From positions 1 through 63,212 of the forward strand of contig DEFH01000053.1 of the NCBI GenBank assembly GCA_002350705.1: 63,212 nucleotides of DNA, written 5' to 3'. Positions 26,564 to 35,155 of this stretch are shown piece after piece. The notes beneath the pieces were generated by a model, which was not told the origin of the DNA, searched no databases, and saw only the letters and a list, made by a program, of their open reading frames with translations. Made by a program: the position numbers and the translations under genes. This stretch comes from Ruminococcaceae bacterium UBA2857. GTDB lineage: Bacteria; Bacillota; Clostridia; Oscillospirales; Acutalibacteraceae. How positions within the stretch are numbered: position 1 is the first letter of the stretch; every line of letters starts with the position of its first letter.

Positions 26564-26592
26564 TTGCAATCAAATCATTGTGATGTTAGAAT
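26564..26592 (+). promoter_or_regulatory. Promoter of the small membrane protein gene at 26630
   Basis: TTGCAA and TAGAAT are 17 bases apart, about 38 nt before the ATG. Confidence 0.65.
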
Positions 26593-26629
26593 AAATAAAA
26601 AGAATTTTGTCAGAGAAAGGTTGATCTTC

Positions 26630-27241
26630 ATGCAAAATTACAACAATAATCCTCATAATGCGATAGAAGTGCCCCTCCCGAAAAGAAGAATATCCTATGT
26701 CGGAATCTTCATTTTTATTCTTATACTGATAGGTCTTGTATTCGCGGCAATGGAATCCGTTAAAAATCCGGAGTTCTATGAAAAATACGGAAATGCTGTC
26801 AAACTTTCTTTTGTTTTTCTCCTTTTATATGGACCTGTAGCGGGTATCATTTCACCTTTCGTTGAAACAAGCAGACTGAAAAGAGTCTGCACGGTACGGA
26901 CAGGGGGAACGCTTGTCGGTTATGCTTCCCAATATGTAAATAATTATGATGATGAAACTCACACCGGTGAAAGTTATTATAAATACGCTCCGAAATATGA
27001 GATATACATCAACGGACACTTTGAAATACGCACGCTTAATGACTTTACAAGAAGCAGGAGCAGTCCCGGAACCATTGCACTTCTTGCCAATCCCGACGGT
27101 TATGAAATCATACCTATCAACGGAAAAATGAGTTACTCAAACAGACAAAGCGTCAAAGCAGGTATTGCACTTTTAGTGATATATGGAATCATTATAGCAG
27201 GACTGGCAATTTTCTTTTCGGGATTTAATCCGTTTTTATAA
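26630..27241 (+). CDS. Membrane protein of unknown function, DUF3592-like topology
   Basis: 203 aa with a Pro/Asn-rich N-terminus and helices at about 24-44, 62-80 and 178-198. The middle domain (VRTGGTLVGYASQYVNNY, YAPKYEIYINGHFEIRTL) resembles extracytoplasmic DUF3592-type domains, so it may be related to the protein at 23400-23861. The start follows AGAAAGG. It is monocistronic with its own promoter and a shared terminator. No function can be assigned. Confidence 0.6.
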   Translation: MQNYNNNPHNAIEVPLPKRRISYVGIFIFILILIGLVFAAMESVKNPEFYEKYGNAVKLSFVFLLLYGPVAGIISPFVETSRLKRVCTVRTGGTLVGYASQYVNNYDDETHTGESYYKYAPKYEIYINGHFEIRTLNDFTRSRSSPGTIALLANPDGYEIIPINGKMSYSNRQSVKAGIALLVIYGIIIAGLAIFFSGFNPFL

Positions 27242-27249
27242 AAATAATA

Positions 27250-27290
27250 ATCCACGTTCCATAGAATCATCATCTGCGGGACGTGGATAT
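27250..27290. terminator. Terminator between convergent genes
   Basis: An 11-bp stem, ATCCACGTTCC-type with GGGACGTGGAT, is followed by ATTTGTTTT on the plus strand, between the membrane protein gene and the sirtuin gene. Confidence 0.75.
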
Positions 27291-27295
27291 TTGTT

Positions 27296-28012
27296 TTAGT
27301 CAAGAACACACGCTTTTAATACCTGTCCGATAGGTTCACGGATGACCATATCGGCTTCTCTGTCAAAGGCTGTTTCGGATTTGTTGAGGAGAATGATTTT
27401 GCTGCCGTTGAAATAGCGGATAAAGCCTGCCGCCGGATAGACATTCAGGGAAGTTCCGCCAATGATCAAAACATCAGCCAGTGCAATGGCACGGACGGAT
27501 TTTTCAATAGTGTCTTCATCAAGACCTTCTTCATAGAGAACAACATCGGGCTTGATCGTGCCGCCGCAGGAGCATTTGGGAATTCCCGTGCTTTGGGTGA
27601 TGGCTTCGAGTCCGTAAAATTTGCGGCATTTCATGCAGTAGTTTCTCAGGACAGAGCCGTGCAGTTCATAAACGGTTTTACTGCCTGCCATCTGGTGCAG
27701 ACCGTCAATATTCTGTGTGATAACGGCTTTGAGTTTTCCTGTTTCCTCAAGTCTGGCAAGGGCAATATGGGCATGGTTGGGTTTGGCAGAGGTACATATC
27801 ATTTTGTCACGGTAAAACTTGTAAAATTCCTCTGTTTTTCGCATGAAAAAGGCGTGACTTAAAATAGTTTCAGGCGGATAGTCATATTTTTGATTGTAGA
27901 GACCGTCAACGCTTCTGAAATCAGGGATACCGCTTTCAGTGGAAACGCCTGCACCTCCGAAAAAGACAATATTGTCACTGTCGGCGATAATTTTTTTCAG
28001 TTCCTCATACAT
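27296..28012 (-). CDS. cobB: Sir2 family NAD-dependent protein deacylase
   Basis: 238 aa. It removes acyl groups from lysine using NAD. FFGGAGVSTESGIPDFRS is the NAD site, TQNIDGLHQMAGS and the catalytic His in ELHGSV follow, and four zinc Cys are present as CMKC and CSC-G (KCSCGGTIKPDVVLYEE). IIGGTSLNVYPA is conserved. The start at 28012 follows GGAAGGAG; the upstream in-frame extension is not needed. Confidence 0.93.
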   Translation of the reverse strand: MYEELKKIIADSDNIVFFGGAGVSTESGIPDFRSVDGLYNQKYDYPPETILSHAFFMRKTEEFYKFYRDKMICTSAKPNHAHIALARLEETGKLKAVITQNIDGLHQMAGSKTVYELHGSVLRNYCMKCRKFYGLEAITQSTGIPKCSCGGTIKPDVVLYEEGLDEDTIEKSVRAIALADVLIIGGTSLNVYPAAGFIRYFNGSKIILLNKSETAFDREADMVIREPIGQVLKACVLD

Positions 28013-28056
28013 TTGAGTACAGCTCCTTCCGGTTTTTGGTAGGGATAACAAAATAA

Positions 28057-28086
28057 CGGACACAGTAAAATTTGTTTACTGTGTCC
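28057..28086 (-). terminator. Hairpin between the parvulin lipoprotein and sirtuin genes
   Basis: A perfect 12-bp stem GGACACAGTAAA/TTTACTGTGTCC is followed on the minus strand by a T-rich stretch. It should terminate the parvulin gene transcript just before the sirtuin ribosome site. Confidence 0.75.
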
Positions 28087-28120
28087 ATTATAGTCTTTTT
28101 TTCCGGATGATTCAATAGAT

Positions 28121-29773
28121 TTATTCGGATTTGCTCTCGTCGGCTTTGCTTTCATCAGCGGAACTTGCGGAAGTGCTTTCCTGTGAAGAAGCGGATTCAC
28201 TGTTTTCGTCATCGTTTTCCGCTTTTTCAGTAGGATCGGGAATGGTATAAATATAGTCATCATCAAATTCAACGGTGACATTTTTTTCCAGCTCGGCATA
28301 TTTTTCGGAGATGTCGCTTCTTCTCAGAACGGAATCAACAGAGGATTTCCATACAGGCATACTTTCTCCGACATAGTACATGATATGATAACCGTAATCG
28401 GTTTTAACGATTTCCGTATCACCGACCTTGCGGTTCTCATCAAAAAGCCAGTCGTTGAATTCGGGTACCTTCTGTCCACGATATACATCTTCATAAAGAC
28501 CGCCATTGGCAGCAGAGCCTGTATCGGATTCGGCATTGTATTTTTCAGCGAGCTTGGCAAAGGAATCTTCTGTTGCCTCGCCTTTTTTCCATTCCTCGTA
28601 TACTTCTTCAGCCTTTTTCTTAGCTTCGGCATCGCTGCCGTCAGTACCGGCTGTAAACAGGATATGTCTGACATTACGATTGATGCTTTCATCACGATAG
28701 GCGGTTTTGGTTACCATGATAACGCCGTAAGAACTGGTACTCTCGGAAATATAGGTATCATTGACTTTTCTGCCGGTGTCGAAGAGCCATTTGCCTTCAT
28801 CGGAGGTTGCCTCATAGGGATATTTTTCATTCAGTACGGAATCTACCTGTGAGGCAATGGCTTTCTGATAGTCTTCCTCTGTGGGAGCGGAACCGTCTGA
28901 GTTTTCAGAGGATATATTGACATAATCACGGTTTTCATTCAGATATTTTGTAACGTATTCCTTGAATTCATCCTGTGTTTTGCATTTGGCAAGTTCATCG
29001 GCAGCAGCTTTTGCCTTTGCTTTTTGTTCCTCGTCGATCACAACGGAGGAATCGGAGGATTCCATTGTGCCGTACCCGAAAGAAAACAGCAGGAAATCAA
29101 CATACTGATAGGCTTCCTTGTTTCCGTTGTAGGTATTTTCATACTCTTCGTCGGTGTATTGAAAGCTGTTGTAGAGTTGTCTGTAATATTTTTGTGCAAG
29201 GAAATTTTCTTCGAGATATTTTCTGACATCATCTTCTGTCACGTTGTCACCCAGATTTTTAGCCAGATATTCGTCAAAGGACTGTCCTGCACTTTCGGCA
29301 GCGGAATGCATGGTACTCAGATTGTTCTCGATGTTTTGGGTATCGATGTCATCCAGTGAGACTCCCTCTTTGCGGGCAGACTCGCAGAGCGTAAAAAGTC
29401 GTTTGATTTCGTTTTTGGTATTATCCATAAAGGTATCATACCATGTAATGCCGTTTTCCTCGTCATAAAATTGCTCTTTGGAGCTTTTTGTGGCATCATA
29501 GCCATAATAGGCGGTAAAATATTGGATAATATTATTAAAGGAATAGCTGAACATAGGAAGACTCATCGTATAGTTTTCGGATTTGACAGCGATATTGTCA
29601 CCGAATTTGCTTTTTGCGGTTTCTTTGTCGGCTGCAGAGGTTTGTGATTGCCGGGAAACGGACTCCTGTTTTTTGAATACACCGTCACAGCCTGTGAAGG
29701 ACAGTGAGATTGCTGCAGCTGCCGCAAGAGCAGAAATCAGCAGTCTTTTTCGGAAAGACGGATTGTTGGACAT
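28121..29773 (-). CDS. Parvulin-type peptidyl-prolyl isomerase lipoprotein (PrsA-like)
   Basis: 550 aa from the ATG at 29773. MSNNPSFRKRLLISALAAA leads to the lipobox Cys in SFTGC. A SurA_N-like helical region (about 45-330) is followed by the parvulin domain (about 370-480) with NVRHILFTAG, FAKLAEKYNAESDTGSA, NGGLYEDVYRG and VKTDYGYHIMYYV. The last 50 residues are a Ser/Glu/Asp-rich tail. It should fold exported proteins outside the membrane. A 30-codon upstream in-frame extension is rejected because it lacks a ribosome site and hides the signal peptide. Confidence 0.88.
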   Translation of the reverse strand: MSNNPSFRKRLLISALAAAAAISLSFTGCDGVFKKQESVSRQSQTSAADKETAKSKFGDNIAVKSENYTMSLPMFSYSFNNIIQYFTAYYGYDATKSSKEQFYDEENGITWYDTFMDNTKNEIKRLFTLCESARKEGVSLDDIDTQNIENNLSTMHSAAESAGQSFDEYLAKNLGDNVTEDDVRKYLEENFLAQKYYRQLYNSFQYTDEEYENTYNGNKEAYQYVDFLLFSFGYGTMESSDSSVVIDEEQKAKAKAAADELAKCKTQDEFKEYVTKYLNENRDYVNISSENSDGSAPTEEDYQKAIASQVDSVLNEKYPYEATSDEGKWLFDTGRKVNDTYISESTSSYGVIMVTKTAYRDESINRNVRHILFTAGTDGSDAEAKKKAEEVYEEWKKGEATEDSFAKLAEKYNAESDTGSAANGGLYEDVYRGQKVPEFNDWLFDENRKVGDTEIVKTDYGYHIMYYVGESMPVWKSSVDSVLRRSDISEKYAELEKNVTVEFDDDYIYTIPDPTEKAENDDENSESASSQESTSASSADESKADESKSE

Positions 29774-29811
29774 AATGATTTTCTCCTTTCGATAATGGGG
29801 TGCTGATACTA

Positions 29812-29840
29812 ATAATACCAGAAAAATTCTGCTTTCACAA
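29812..29840 (-). promoter_or_regulatory. Promoter of the parvulin lipoprotein gene
   Basis: On the minus strand TTGTGA and TATTAT are 17 bases apart, about 40 nt before the start. Confidence 0.55.
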
Positions 29841-29882
29841 CACCAAATGGCAAAAAATATCAATTTCTGTTCAAAATTTTGC

Positions 29883-29910
29883 TTGACATTTGATGGCGGG
29901 CATGTACAAT
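29883..29910 (+). promoter_or_regulatory. Promoter of the eroded MBL-fold gene
   Basis: TTGACA and TACAAT are 16 bases apart, about 55 nt before the ATG at 29964. Confidence 0.65.
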
Positions 29911-29963
29911 AAAATTATTGTAACACACATTTCTTGAAATAAACTTTAAAACGGAGCGAAAAT

Positions 29964-30755
29964 ATGAAAAAAATTGTATCTGTACGGTGTTTTCGGTGCG
30001 GCTTTGAGGAGTTTCGTTTTCCGGAGCTGTATCTGAACACGGATTTTCAAACGGAAAAGCTGCCTGTCAATGTTCTGCTGATGGAACACAGAAAAGCAGG
30101 ACATATTCTGATTAATACAGGTTGTACCAAGCTGCTCAAGAAAAGCCCTCTTGCTTATTCAGCCTATCTGCTGAAGCATAAACTGTCTTTTGGCAAAGAA
30201 GATTCGATCATTGAGCAGCTTTTATCCAACGATATGGATCCGCTTTGCATTAAAAAGGTATTGCTGACGCATACCAATGCCGAGTGCTGCGGAGCATTGC
30301 CGTTGCTGCCGAGATATGAACTTCTGGGAACGGCACAGCTTTTGTATGTGCTGAAATTTGAGGAGGATTCCCCGAATATGCTCAAAAGTACCTTGCCCCC
30401 TGAGAATGTTCCCATAAAAGCATTTAACGTATTCAAAGGAGAAACACCTTTGAAAAGCTGTTTCAAATATGTTTTTGACGTATTGGGAGACGGCTCGGTT
30501 TTGGCAGTGGATATCAGCGGTGCCGCCAATGCCATGACAGGCTATTTTATTCCCGAAGAGAATTTATTTTTTGCAGGGGATGCGGCGATTGATGAGAGGG
30601 CATTGGATAACGACCTTTTTCCGACGGAGAAATTACTGTCGGCACAGTATGATGCGGATGAATATTTGTCTGTTCTGGCAACACTGAGACGGTTTCACAG
30701 GGAAAATCCCGATATCAGAATCATGTTTTCTCATTCCGGAGAGATACCTGTCTGA
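29964..30755 (+). CDS. MBL-fold protein with an eroded metal site
   Basis: 263 aa with the plan of N-acyl-homoserine-lactonase-like MBL proteins: VNVLLMEHRKAGHILINTG, LLTHTNAECCGALPLLP at the metal motif position, VDISGAANAMTGYFI, and FAGDAAIDE. The HxHxDH motif is reduced to HTNAEC, and the His expected in the GHTPGH-like segment is also absent. Binuclear metal hydrolysis is therefore unlikely in the usual form. It may be a binding or structural protein, or use different ligands; it has several Cys. Ribosome site ACGGAG. Confidence 0.68.
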   Translation: MKKIVSVRCFRCGFEEFRFPELYLNTDFQTEKLPVNVLLMEHRKAGHILINTGCTKLLKKSPLAYSAYLLKHKLSFGKEDSIIEQLLSNDMDPLCIKKVLLTHTNAECCGALPLLPRYELLGTAQLLYVLKFEEDSPNMLKSTLPPENVPIKAFNVFKGETPLKSCFKYVFDVLGDGSVLAVDISGAANAMTGYFIPEENLFFAGDAAIDERALDNDLFPTEKLLSAQYDADEYLSVLATLRRFHRENPDIRIMFSHSGEIPV

Positions 30756-30764
30756 CGGCAATCC

Positions 30765-30794
30765 TTGACACTTTTTAAGGATGGATGTTATAAT
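30765..30794 (+). promoter_or_regulatory. Promoter of the 573-aa unknown gene
   Basis: TTGACA and TATAAT are 18 bases apart, about 40 nt before the start at 30833. Confidence 0.7.
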
Positions 30795-30832
30795 TGTTGA
30801 AAAATGATTGCATGGAAAAGGGGGGTTTGTCT

Positions 30833-32554
30833 ATGGCGGAAATCAGCAGGGAGATAGATGAAAAAGGCAATATTTCCAACAAATATAAACTGGCAATGGC
30901 ATTTCATATATGGCATATATTGGATTTTGAGGAATATCGGGGCTCATTGGATTATATCAGTCAGAATAAATGGGTATTGTTCGCACTTGTCATGACAAGC
31001 TATCGCAAAATGATAGCTGCCCGTAAAAAATCCCCTCAGGAAGTTGTCAGCGAAATTGCATGGGCCACAGGCTATATGTTGCCTGAAAATCTGGACTTGC
31101 AGTTCAGCGGCTATGATATTACGGTTTGTATGCATCCTCCGCAGGATAAATATCTGATTACACCGAATATTCTCAAACATTCCATTGATATTGACAGGAT
31201 TACTGATGAAGGGGAACAGGGTTCTGTCCTGTACGAATTAAAAAAGCTTCCGATTTCCTGCTGGCTCAATCTCAAGGACACCATCAAAAAATATAACAGA
31301 AAGTGGGAAGAAGATATACGGACAGGTTTGTATCAGTGGATGGGACTGGGCTATCAGTATGTTCTGGATTTTTACAGTTTTGTCAATCTGTGTGCCTATC
31401 ATCAAATCAGTACAGCTCCTTTGCAGCAGGTATGGCAGAGTTATATGCAGTCTGCCATACGGGAACCATTGATTTATATTGCCAAGGATTTTCCCGAATA
31501 CCGTACTTTCTGGGAAGCATGGTACAATGAATTATATCGTTATGCCTATGATATTTTTGACCTGGCGGAAGCGTCATTCCACTGGAATACCCGTCAGATG
31601 GACGAAAGAAAACAAAAATTAGTCAATGCCCGTTTATGGGCAGACTATTCTCAAAGTCGGAGCGGCTTTTCCGTCAATAAAAATGATATTTGCATTAATA
31701 CGGATAATTTCTCCGAAAAATGGCGTGACAAATCCGGTTATGCAGGGGAAAATTGGGTATTTCAAGGTTTTCTCACAAGCAAGAAACGAAATGCACAGGC
31801 TTCCTCCGATACACCGTCACTTTTTCCGAAAACGGAAAATATTTCTATAGACGAAATCAAAGAGATGGTCAGCTTTATTTCTTCCGACCTTCCCACGGTG
31901 CAGAATGAACCGGTACAGTCACCGCCTTCCGAGCATACGGAACAGCCTGCTCAGAATCCGCCCGGTTTTTGGGAAAAACTGAAAAATTTCTTTGCTCCCA
32001 AGCCGCCGCCTGTGCAGACACCGGAAGAATCGCCTGCAATCAAGCGGAAAAATCAGTATCTGGAAATTCTGAACAAGAGTGCGGAAAATCCTGTTTTTCG
32101 CAGTGAAATCAATACCACAAGGGAACATATTGAACAGATACAATCCCGTCTGCAAAAAATACAGGCCATTCTGTCACAGCATTTTACGCCCCGTGAAATG
32201 ACGTATAAGCGGTTTTCGGGAGTTGTCGAAGAAGCCGCAACACAATTTTATGCCAATGTCAAAACCATGATGAAACGTATCAATTTGTTTGATACGAAGG
32301 ATTATCTGAAAGTATCTGACGGAAATTCCAATTTATCCGTATCAGCAAGGCAGGAAAGAATGAGAATCTATACGGAACATATCAAGTATGTCAAAAAACT
32401 GGTGGATGCCAATGAAAATATTATCAGTAAACTGGACGGCTTGCTTTTGGAACTGACAAAATTGGATGATTTCAGCGAAGAAGCTCTCAACAACAATCCG
32501 GCAGTCAATGAACTGACAGATTTGATTGATCAGACGAGATTCTACAAGCAATAA
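30833..32554 (+). CDS. Uncharacterised 573-aa protein
   Basis: I do not recognise this family. From ATG 30833 (ribosome site AAGGGGGG), residues 1-300 are rich in Trp, Tyr and Phe with predicted helices (AMAFHIWHILDFEEYRG, WEEDIRTGLYQWMGLGYQY). Residues 330-400 are a Pro/Ser/Gln-rich linker with a short hydrophobic-basic FWEKLKNFFAPKPPP. Residues 405-573 are predicted coiled coil (EHIEQIQSRLQKIQAILSQ, NIISKLDGLLLELTKLDD). The end resembles 5-bromo-4-chloroindolyl phosphate hydrolase/toxic-anion-resistance-type helical proteins only in style. No signal peptide or membrane helix. feoAB follows 36 nt later but probably on a different functional track. Confidence 0.6.
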   Translation: MAEISREIDEKGNISNKYKLAMAFHIWHILDFEEYRGSLDYISQNKWVLFALVMTSYRKMIAARKKSPQEVVSEIAWATGYMLPENLDLQFSGYDITVCMHPPQDKYLITPNILKHSIDIDRITDEGEQGSVLYELKKLPISCWLNLKDTIKKYNRKWEEDIRTGLYQWMGLGYQYVLDFYSFVNLCAYHQISTAPLQQVWQSYMQSAIREPLIYIAKDFPEYRTFWEAWYNELYRYAYDIFDLAEASFHWNTRQMDERKQKLVNARLWADYSQSRSGFSVNKNDICINTDNFSEKWRDKSGYAGENWVFQGFLTSKKRNAQASSDTPSLFPKTENISIDEIKEMVSFISSDLPTVQNEPVQSPPSEHTEQPAQNPPGFWEKLKNFFAPKPPPVQTPEESPAIKRKNQYLEILNKSAENPVFRSEINTTREHIEQIQSRLQKIQAILSQHFTPREMTYKRFSGVVEEAATQFYANVKTMMKRINLFDTKDYLKVSDGNSNLSVSARQERMRIYTEHIKYVKKLVDANENIISKLDGLLLELTKLDDFSEEALNNNPAVNELTDLIDQTRFYKQ

Positions 32555-32590
32555 AAAGGGAATTTTGACGAAAAAGGACTGAAAAATAAA

Positions 32591-34930
32591 ATGACACTAA
32601 AGGAACTGAAAATCGGTCAGTCGGCTGTTGTCACGACAGTGGGCGGAAACGGCAGTTTGCGACAGCATTTTCTGGATATGGGAGTCATTCCCGATACGGA
32701 AGTGACAGTTGTGAAACTGGCACCGATGGGCGATCCGATGCAGTTGAGACTTCACGGCTATGAACTGACCATGCGTCTGGCAGACGCTGAAAAAATAGAG
32801 GTAAAGCCTTTCAAACCCAAAAAAGAAACCGTTTATCCGAAAACAAAATCCGAACATCATCCGGGTTTTGGTGAAGAGGGAAAATATCATCCCAAAGGCA
32901 GCGGGGATCCTTTGCATGATGATACGGTTCTGACGTTTGCTTTGGTGGGCAACCAGAACAGCGGCAAAACAACTCTTTTTAATCAGCTGACAGGCTCTAA
33001 TCAGCACGTCGGCAATTTTCCGGGAGTCACGGTTGACAGGAAAGACGGTGTGATTAAGGGACAGAAAAATACACTTGTTACAGATTTGCCCGGAATTTAT
33101 TCCATGTCCCCCTATAGCAGTGAGGAAGTTGTCTCCCGTAATTTCGTGCTTGACGAAAAGCCAAAAGCTATTATCAATATCGTAGATGCGACCAATATTG
33201 AGAGAAATCTCTATCTGACAATGCAGCTGCTTGAAATGGAAATCCCGATGGTTGTGGCACTGAATATTATGGATGAACTGACGGCAAACGGCGGTTCTGT
33301 GGATATCAATACACTGGAAGAAATGCTCGGAGTGCCTGTTGTACCGATTTCAGCGGCTAAAAATCAGGGTGTTGATGAACTGATCAAACACGCTGTGCAT
33401 ATTGCACACTATCAGGAAAAACCAAAACGGCAGGATTTTTGTCTGCCTGACGAAAAAGGCGGTGCCGTACACAGATGTCTGCACGCTGTCCGTCATCTGA
33501 TTGAAAACAAGGCGAAAGCGGCAGGCTTGCCTGTTTCCTTTGCGGCAGGAAAGCTCGTGGACGGAGATGAACTGATTCTGGAAAAGCTCCGGCTTGAGAA
33601 CAGTGAAAAGGAAATGCTGGAGCATATCATTCGTCAGATGGAGAAGGAACGTGGTCTTGACAGAAATGCTGCCATGGCGGAAATGCGTTTTTCGTTTATC
33701 GGAAAAGTATGTACGCAGACCGTTGTCAAACCTCATGAATCTAAGGAACATCGCCGCAGTACACAGATTGACAGACTTCTGACAGGCCGTTTCACGGCAA
33801 TTCCCATGTTTATTCTGGTGATGGCGGCCATCTTTGTATTGACGTTTGAGGTGATCGGCGGCAATCTGCAAAGTCTGCTGGAAACAGGGCTCGATTCCCT
33901 GACACAACTTGTCAAGACTTCTTTGGAAAAGGCAAATGTCAATCCTATTTTAACAGGCTTGCTGTGTGACGGTGTTTTTGCGGGACTGGGAAGTGTACTG
34001 AGCTTTTTGCCTATCATACTGACATTGTTTTTGTTCCTGTCCATACTGGAGGACAGCGGTTATCTGGCAAGAGTCGCTTTCTTTATGGACAAGCTTCTGC
34101 GAAAAATCGGACTTTCCGGAAGAAGTATTGTTCCCATGCTGATAGGCTTTGGCTGTACCGTGCCTGCTGTCATGGCAACGAGAACCCTCCCCAGTGAGCG
34201 GGACCGCAAAATGACGATTCTTTTGACACCTTTCATGAGTTGTACGGCAAAATTGCCGATTTATGCCTTTTTTGTCAATGCGTTTTTTCCGCAGTACAGC
34301 TGGCTGATTATTACAGGAATGTATGTGTTGGGAATCATTGTGGGTATTCTGATAGCCTTGTTATATAAACATACGCTTTTTAAAGGGGAAGCGGTTCCGT
34401 TTGTGATGGAACTTCCGAATTACAGACTGCCGGGTTTGAAAAATGTCCTGCGTCTGCTGTGGGAAAAAGCAAAGGATTTTTTGCAGAGAGCCTTTACAGT
34501 GATTTTTATTTCTACAATTGTGATATGGCTTTTGAAGAACTTCAATATTCATTTCAATATGGTTGCGGAAAATTCACAGGATAGTATTCTGGCGGTGCTG
34601 GCAGGCTGGATCGCACCTTTGTTTGCTCCGATTGGTCTGGGAGACTGGCGGATTGTGACAGCACTGATTTGCGGCTTTATGGCAAAGGAAAGTGTTGTAT
34701 CTACGCTGGAAGTTTTGTACAGCAACGGCATTGCAGCCGCTGTAACATCTGTGGCGGCGGTTTCATTACTGGTGTTCAGTTTGTTGTATACGCCCTGTGT
34801 GGCAGCGATTGCCTCTGTAAAAAGAGAATTGGGAAAAAAATGGGCGACAGGTGTTGTGATATGGCAGTGTGCGGTAGCATACATAGCAGCAATGGCAGCC
34901 TATTGGCTTTGTGTACTTTGCGGATTGTAA
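32591..34930 (+). CDS. feoB: FeoA-FeoB fusion, ferrous iron transporter
   Basis: 779 aa. Residues 1-75 are a complete FeoA SH3-like domain (LKIGQSAVVTTVGGN, FLDMGVIPDTEVTV, ELTMRLADAEKIEV). A charged His/Lys linker leads to the FeoB G domain: P-loop ALVGNQNSGKTTLFNQLTG, NFPGVTVDRKDG, DLPGIYSMSPYSSEE, and NIMDE as the G4 motif. The membrane core follows, with gate motifs MLIGFGCTVPAVMATRT and AALICGFMAKESVVSTLE-like TALICGFMAKES. It imports Fe2+ in low-oxygen settings. FeoA is usually a separate gene; the fusion is a known variant. A Cys-rich partner follows 13 nt later. Confidence 0.95.
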   Translation: MTLKELKIGQSAVVTTVGGNGSLRQHFLDMGVIPDTEVTVVKLAPMGDPMQLRLHGYELTMRLADAEKIEVKPFKPKKETVYPKTKSEHHPGFGEEGKYHPKGSGDPLHDDTVLTFALVGNQNSGKTTLFNQLTGSNQHVGNFPGVTVDRKDGVIKGQKNTLVTDLPGIYSMSPYSSEEVVSRNFVLDEKPKAIINIVDATNIERNLYLTMQLLEMEIPMVVALNIMDELTANGGSVDINTLEEMLGVPVVPISAAKNQGVDELIKHAVHIAHYQEKPKRQDFCLPDEKGGAVHRCLHAVRHLIENKAKAAGLPVSFAAGKLVDGDELILEKLRLENSEKEMLEHIIRQMEKERGLDRNAAMAEMRFSFIGKVCTQTVVKPHESKEHRRSTQIDRLLTGRFTAIPMFILVMAAIFVLTFEVIGGNLQSLLETGLDSLTQLVKTSLEKANVNPILTGLLCDGVFAGLGSVLSFLPIILTLFLFLSILEDSGYLARVAFFMDKLLRKIGLSGRSIVPMLIGFGCTVPAVMATRTLPSERDRKMTILLTPFMSCTAKLPIYAFFVNAFFPQYSWLIITGMYVLGIIVGILIALLYKHTLFKGEAVPFVMELPNYRLPGLKNVLRLLWEKAKDFLQRAFTVIFISTIVIWLLKNFNIHFNMVAENSQDSILAVLAGWIAPLFAPIGLGDWRIVTALICGFMAKESVVSTLEVLYSNGIAAAVTSVAAVSLLVFSLLYTPCVAAIASVKRELGKKWATGVVIWQCAVAYIAAMAAYWLCVLCGL

Positions 34931-34943
34931 GGGGGATTGTAAC

Positions 34944-35084
34944 ATGAATCCTGTGGAAATCATTCTTTCGGTGGTTTTGGCAGTGGCAGTTATCGTAGCA
35001 GTTGTTTCTATCATTCGCAGGAAAAAAAGCGGCAAACACTGTTCCTGCAACTGTGATTCATGCAGCTGTTCGTGTAAAAAATAA
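34944..35084 (+). CDS. FeoB-associated Cys-rich membrane protein
   Basis: 46 aa. One N-terminal membrane helix (IILSVVLAVAVIVAVVSII) is followed by a basic RRKKSGKH and a cytoplasmic tail with six Cys in CSCNCDSCSCSC. Such proteins commonly follow feoB in Clostridia and may bind iron or tune FeoB. It begins 13 nt after feoB, with AAGGGGGA as ribosome site. Confidence 0.88.
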   Translation: MNPVEIILSVVLAVAVIVAVVSIIRRKKSGKHCSCNCDSCSCSCKK

Positions 35085-35090
35085 ATTTTC

Positions 35091-35119
35091 TTGACATATC
35101 TTTGGTATGAATTTATAAT
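35091..35119 (+). promoter_or_regulatory. Promoter of galE
   Basis: Consensus TTGACA and TATAAT 17 bases apart, immediately after the Cys-rich gene. Confidence 0.85.
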
Positions 35120-35155
35120 AAATAATATAAATCAAATAAAGGTGGACTGACAATC

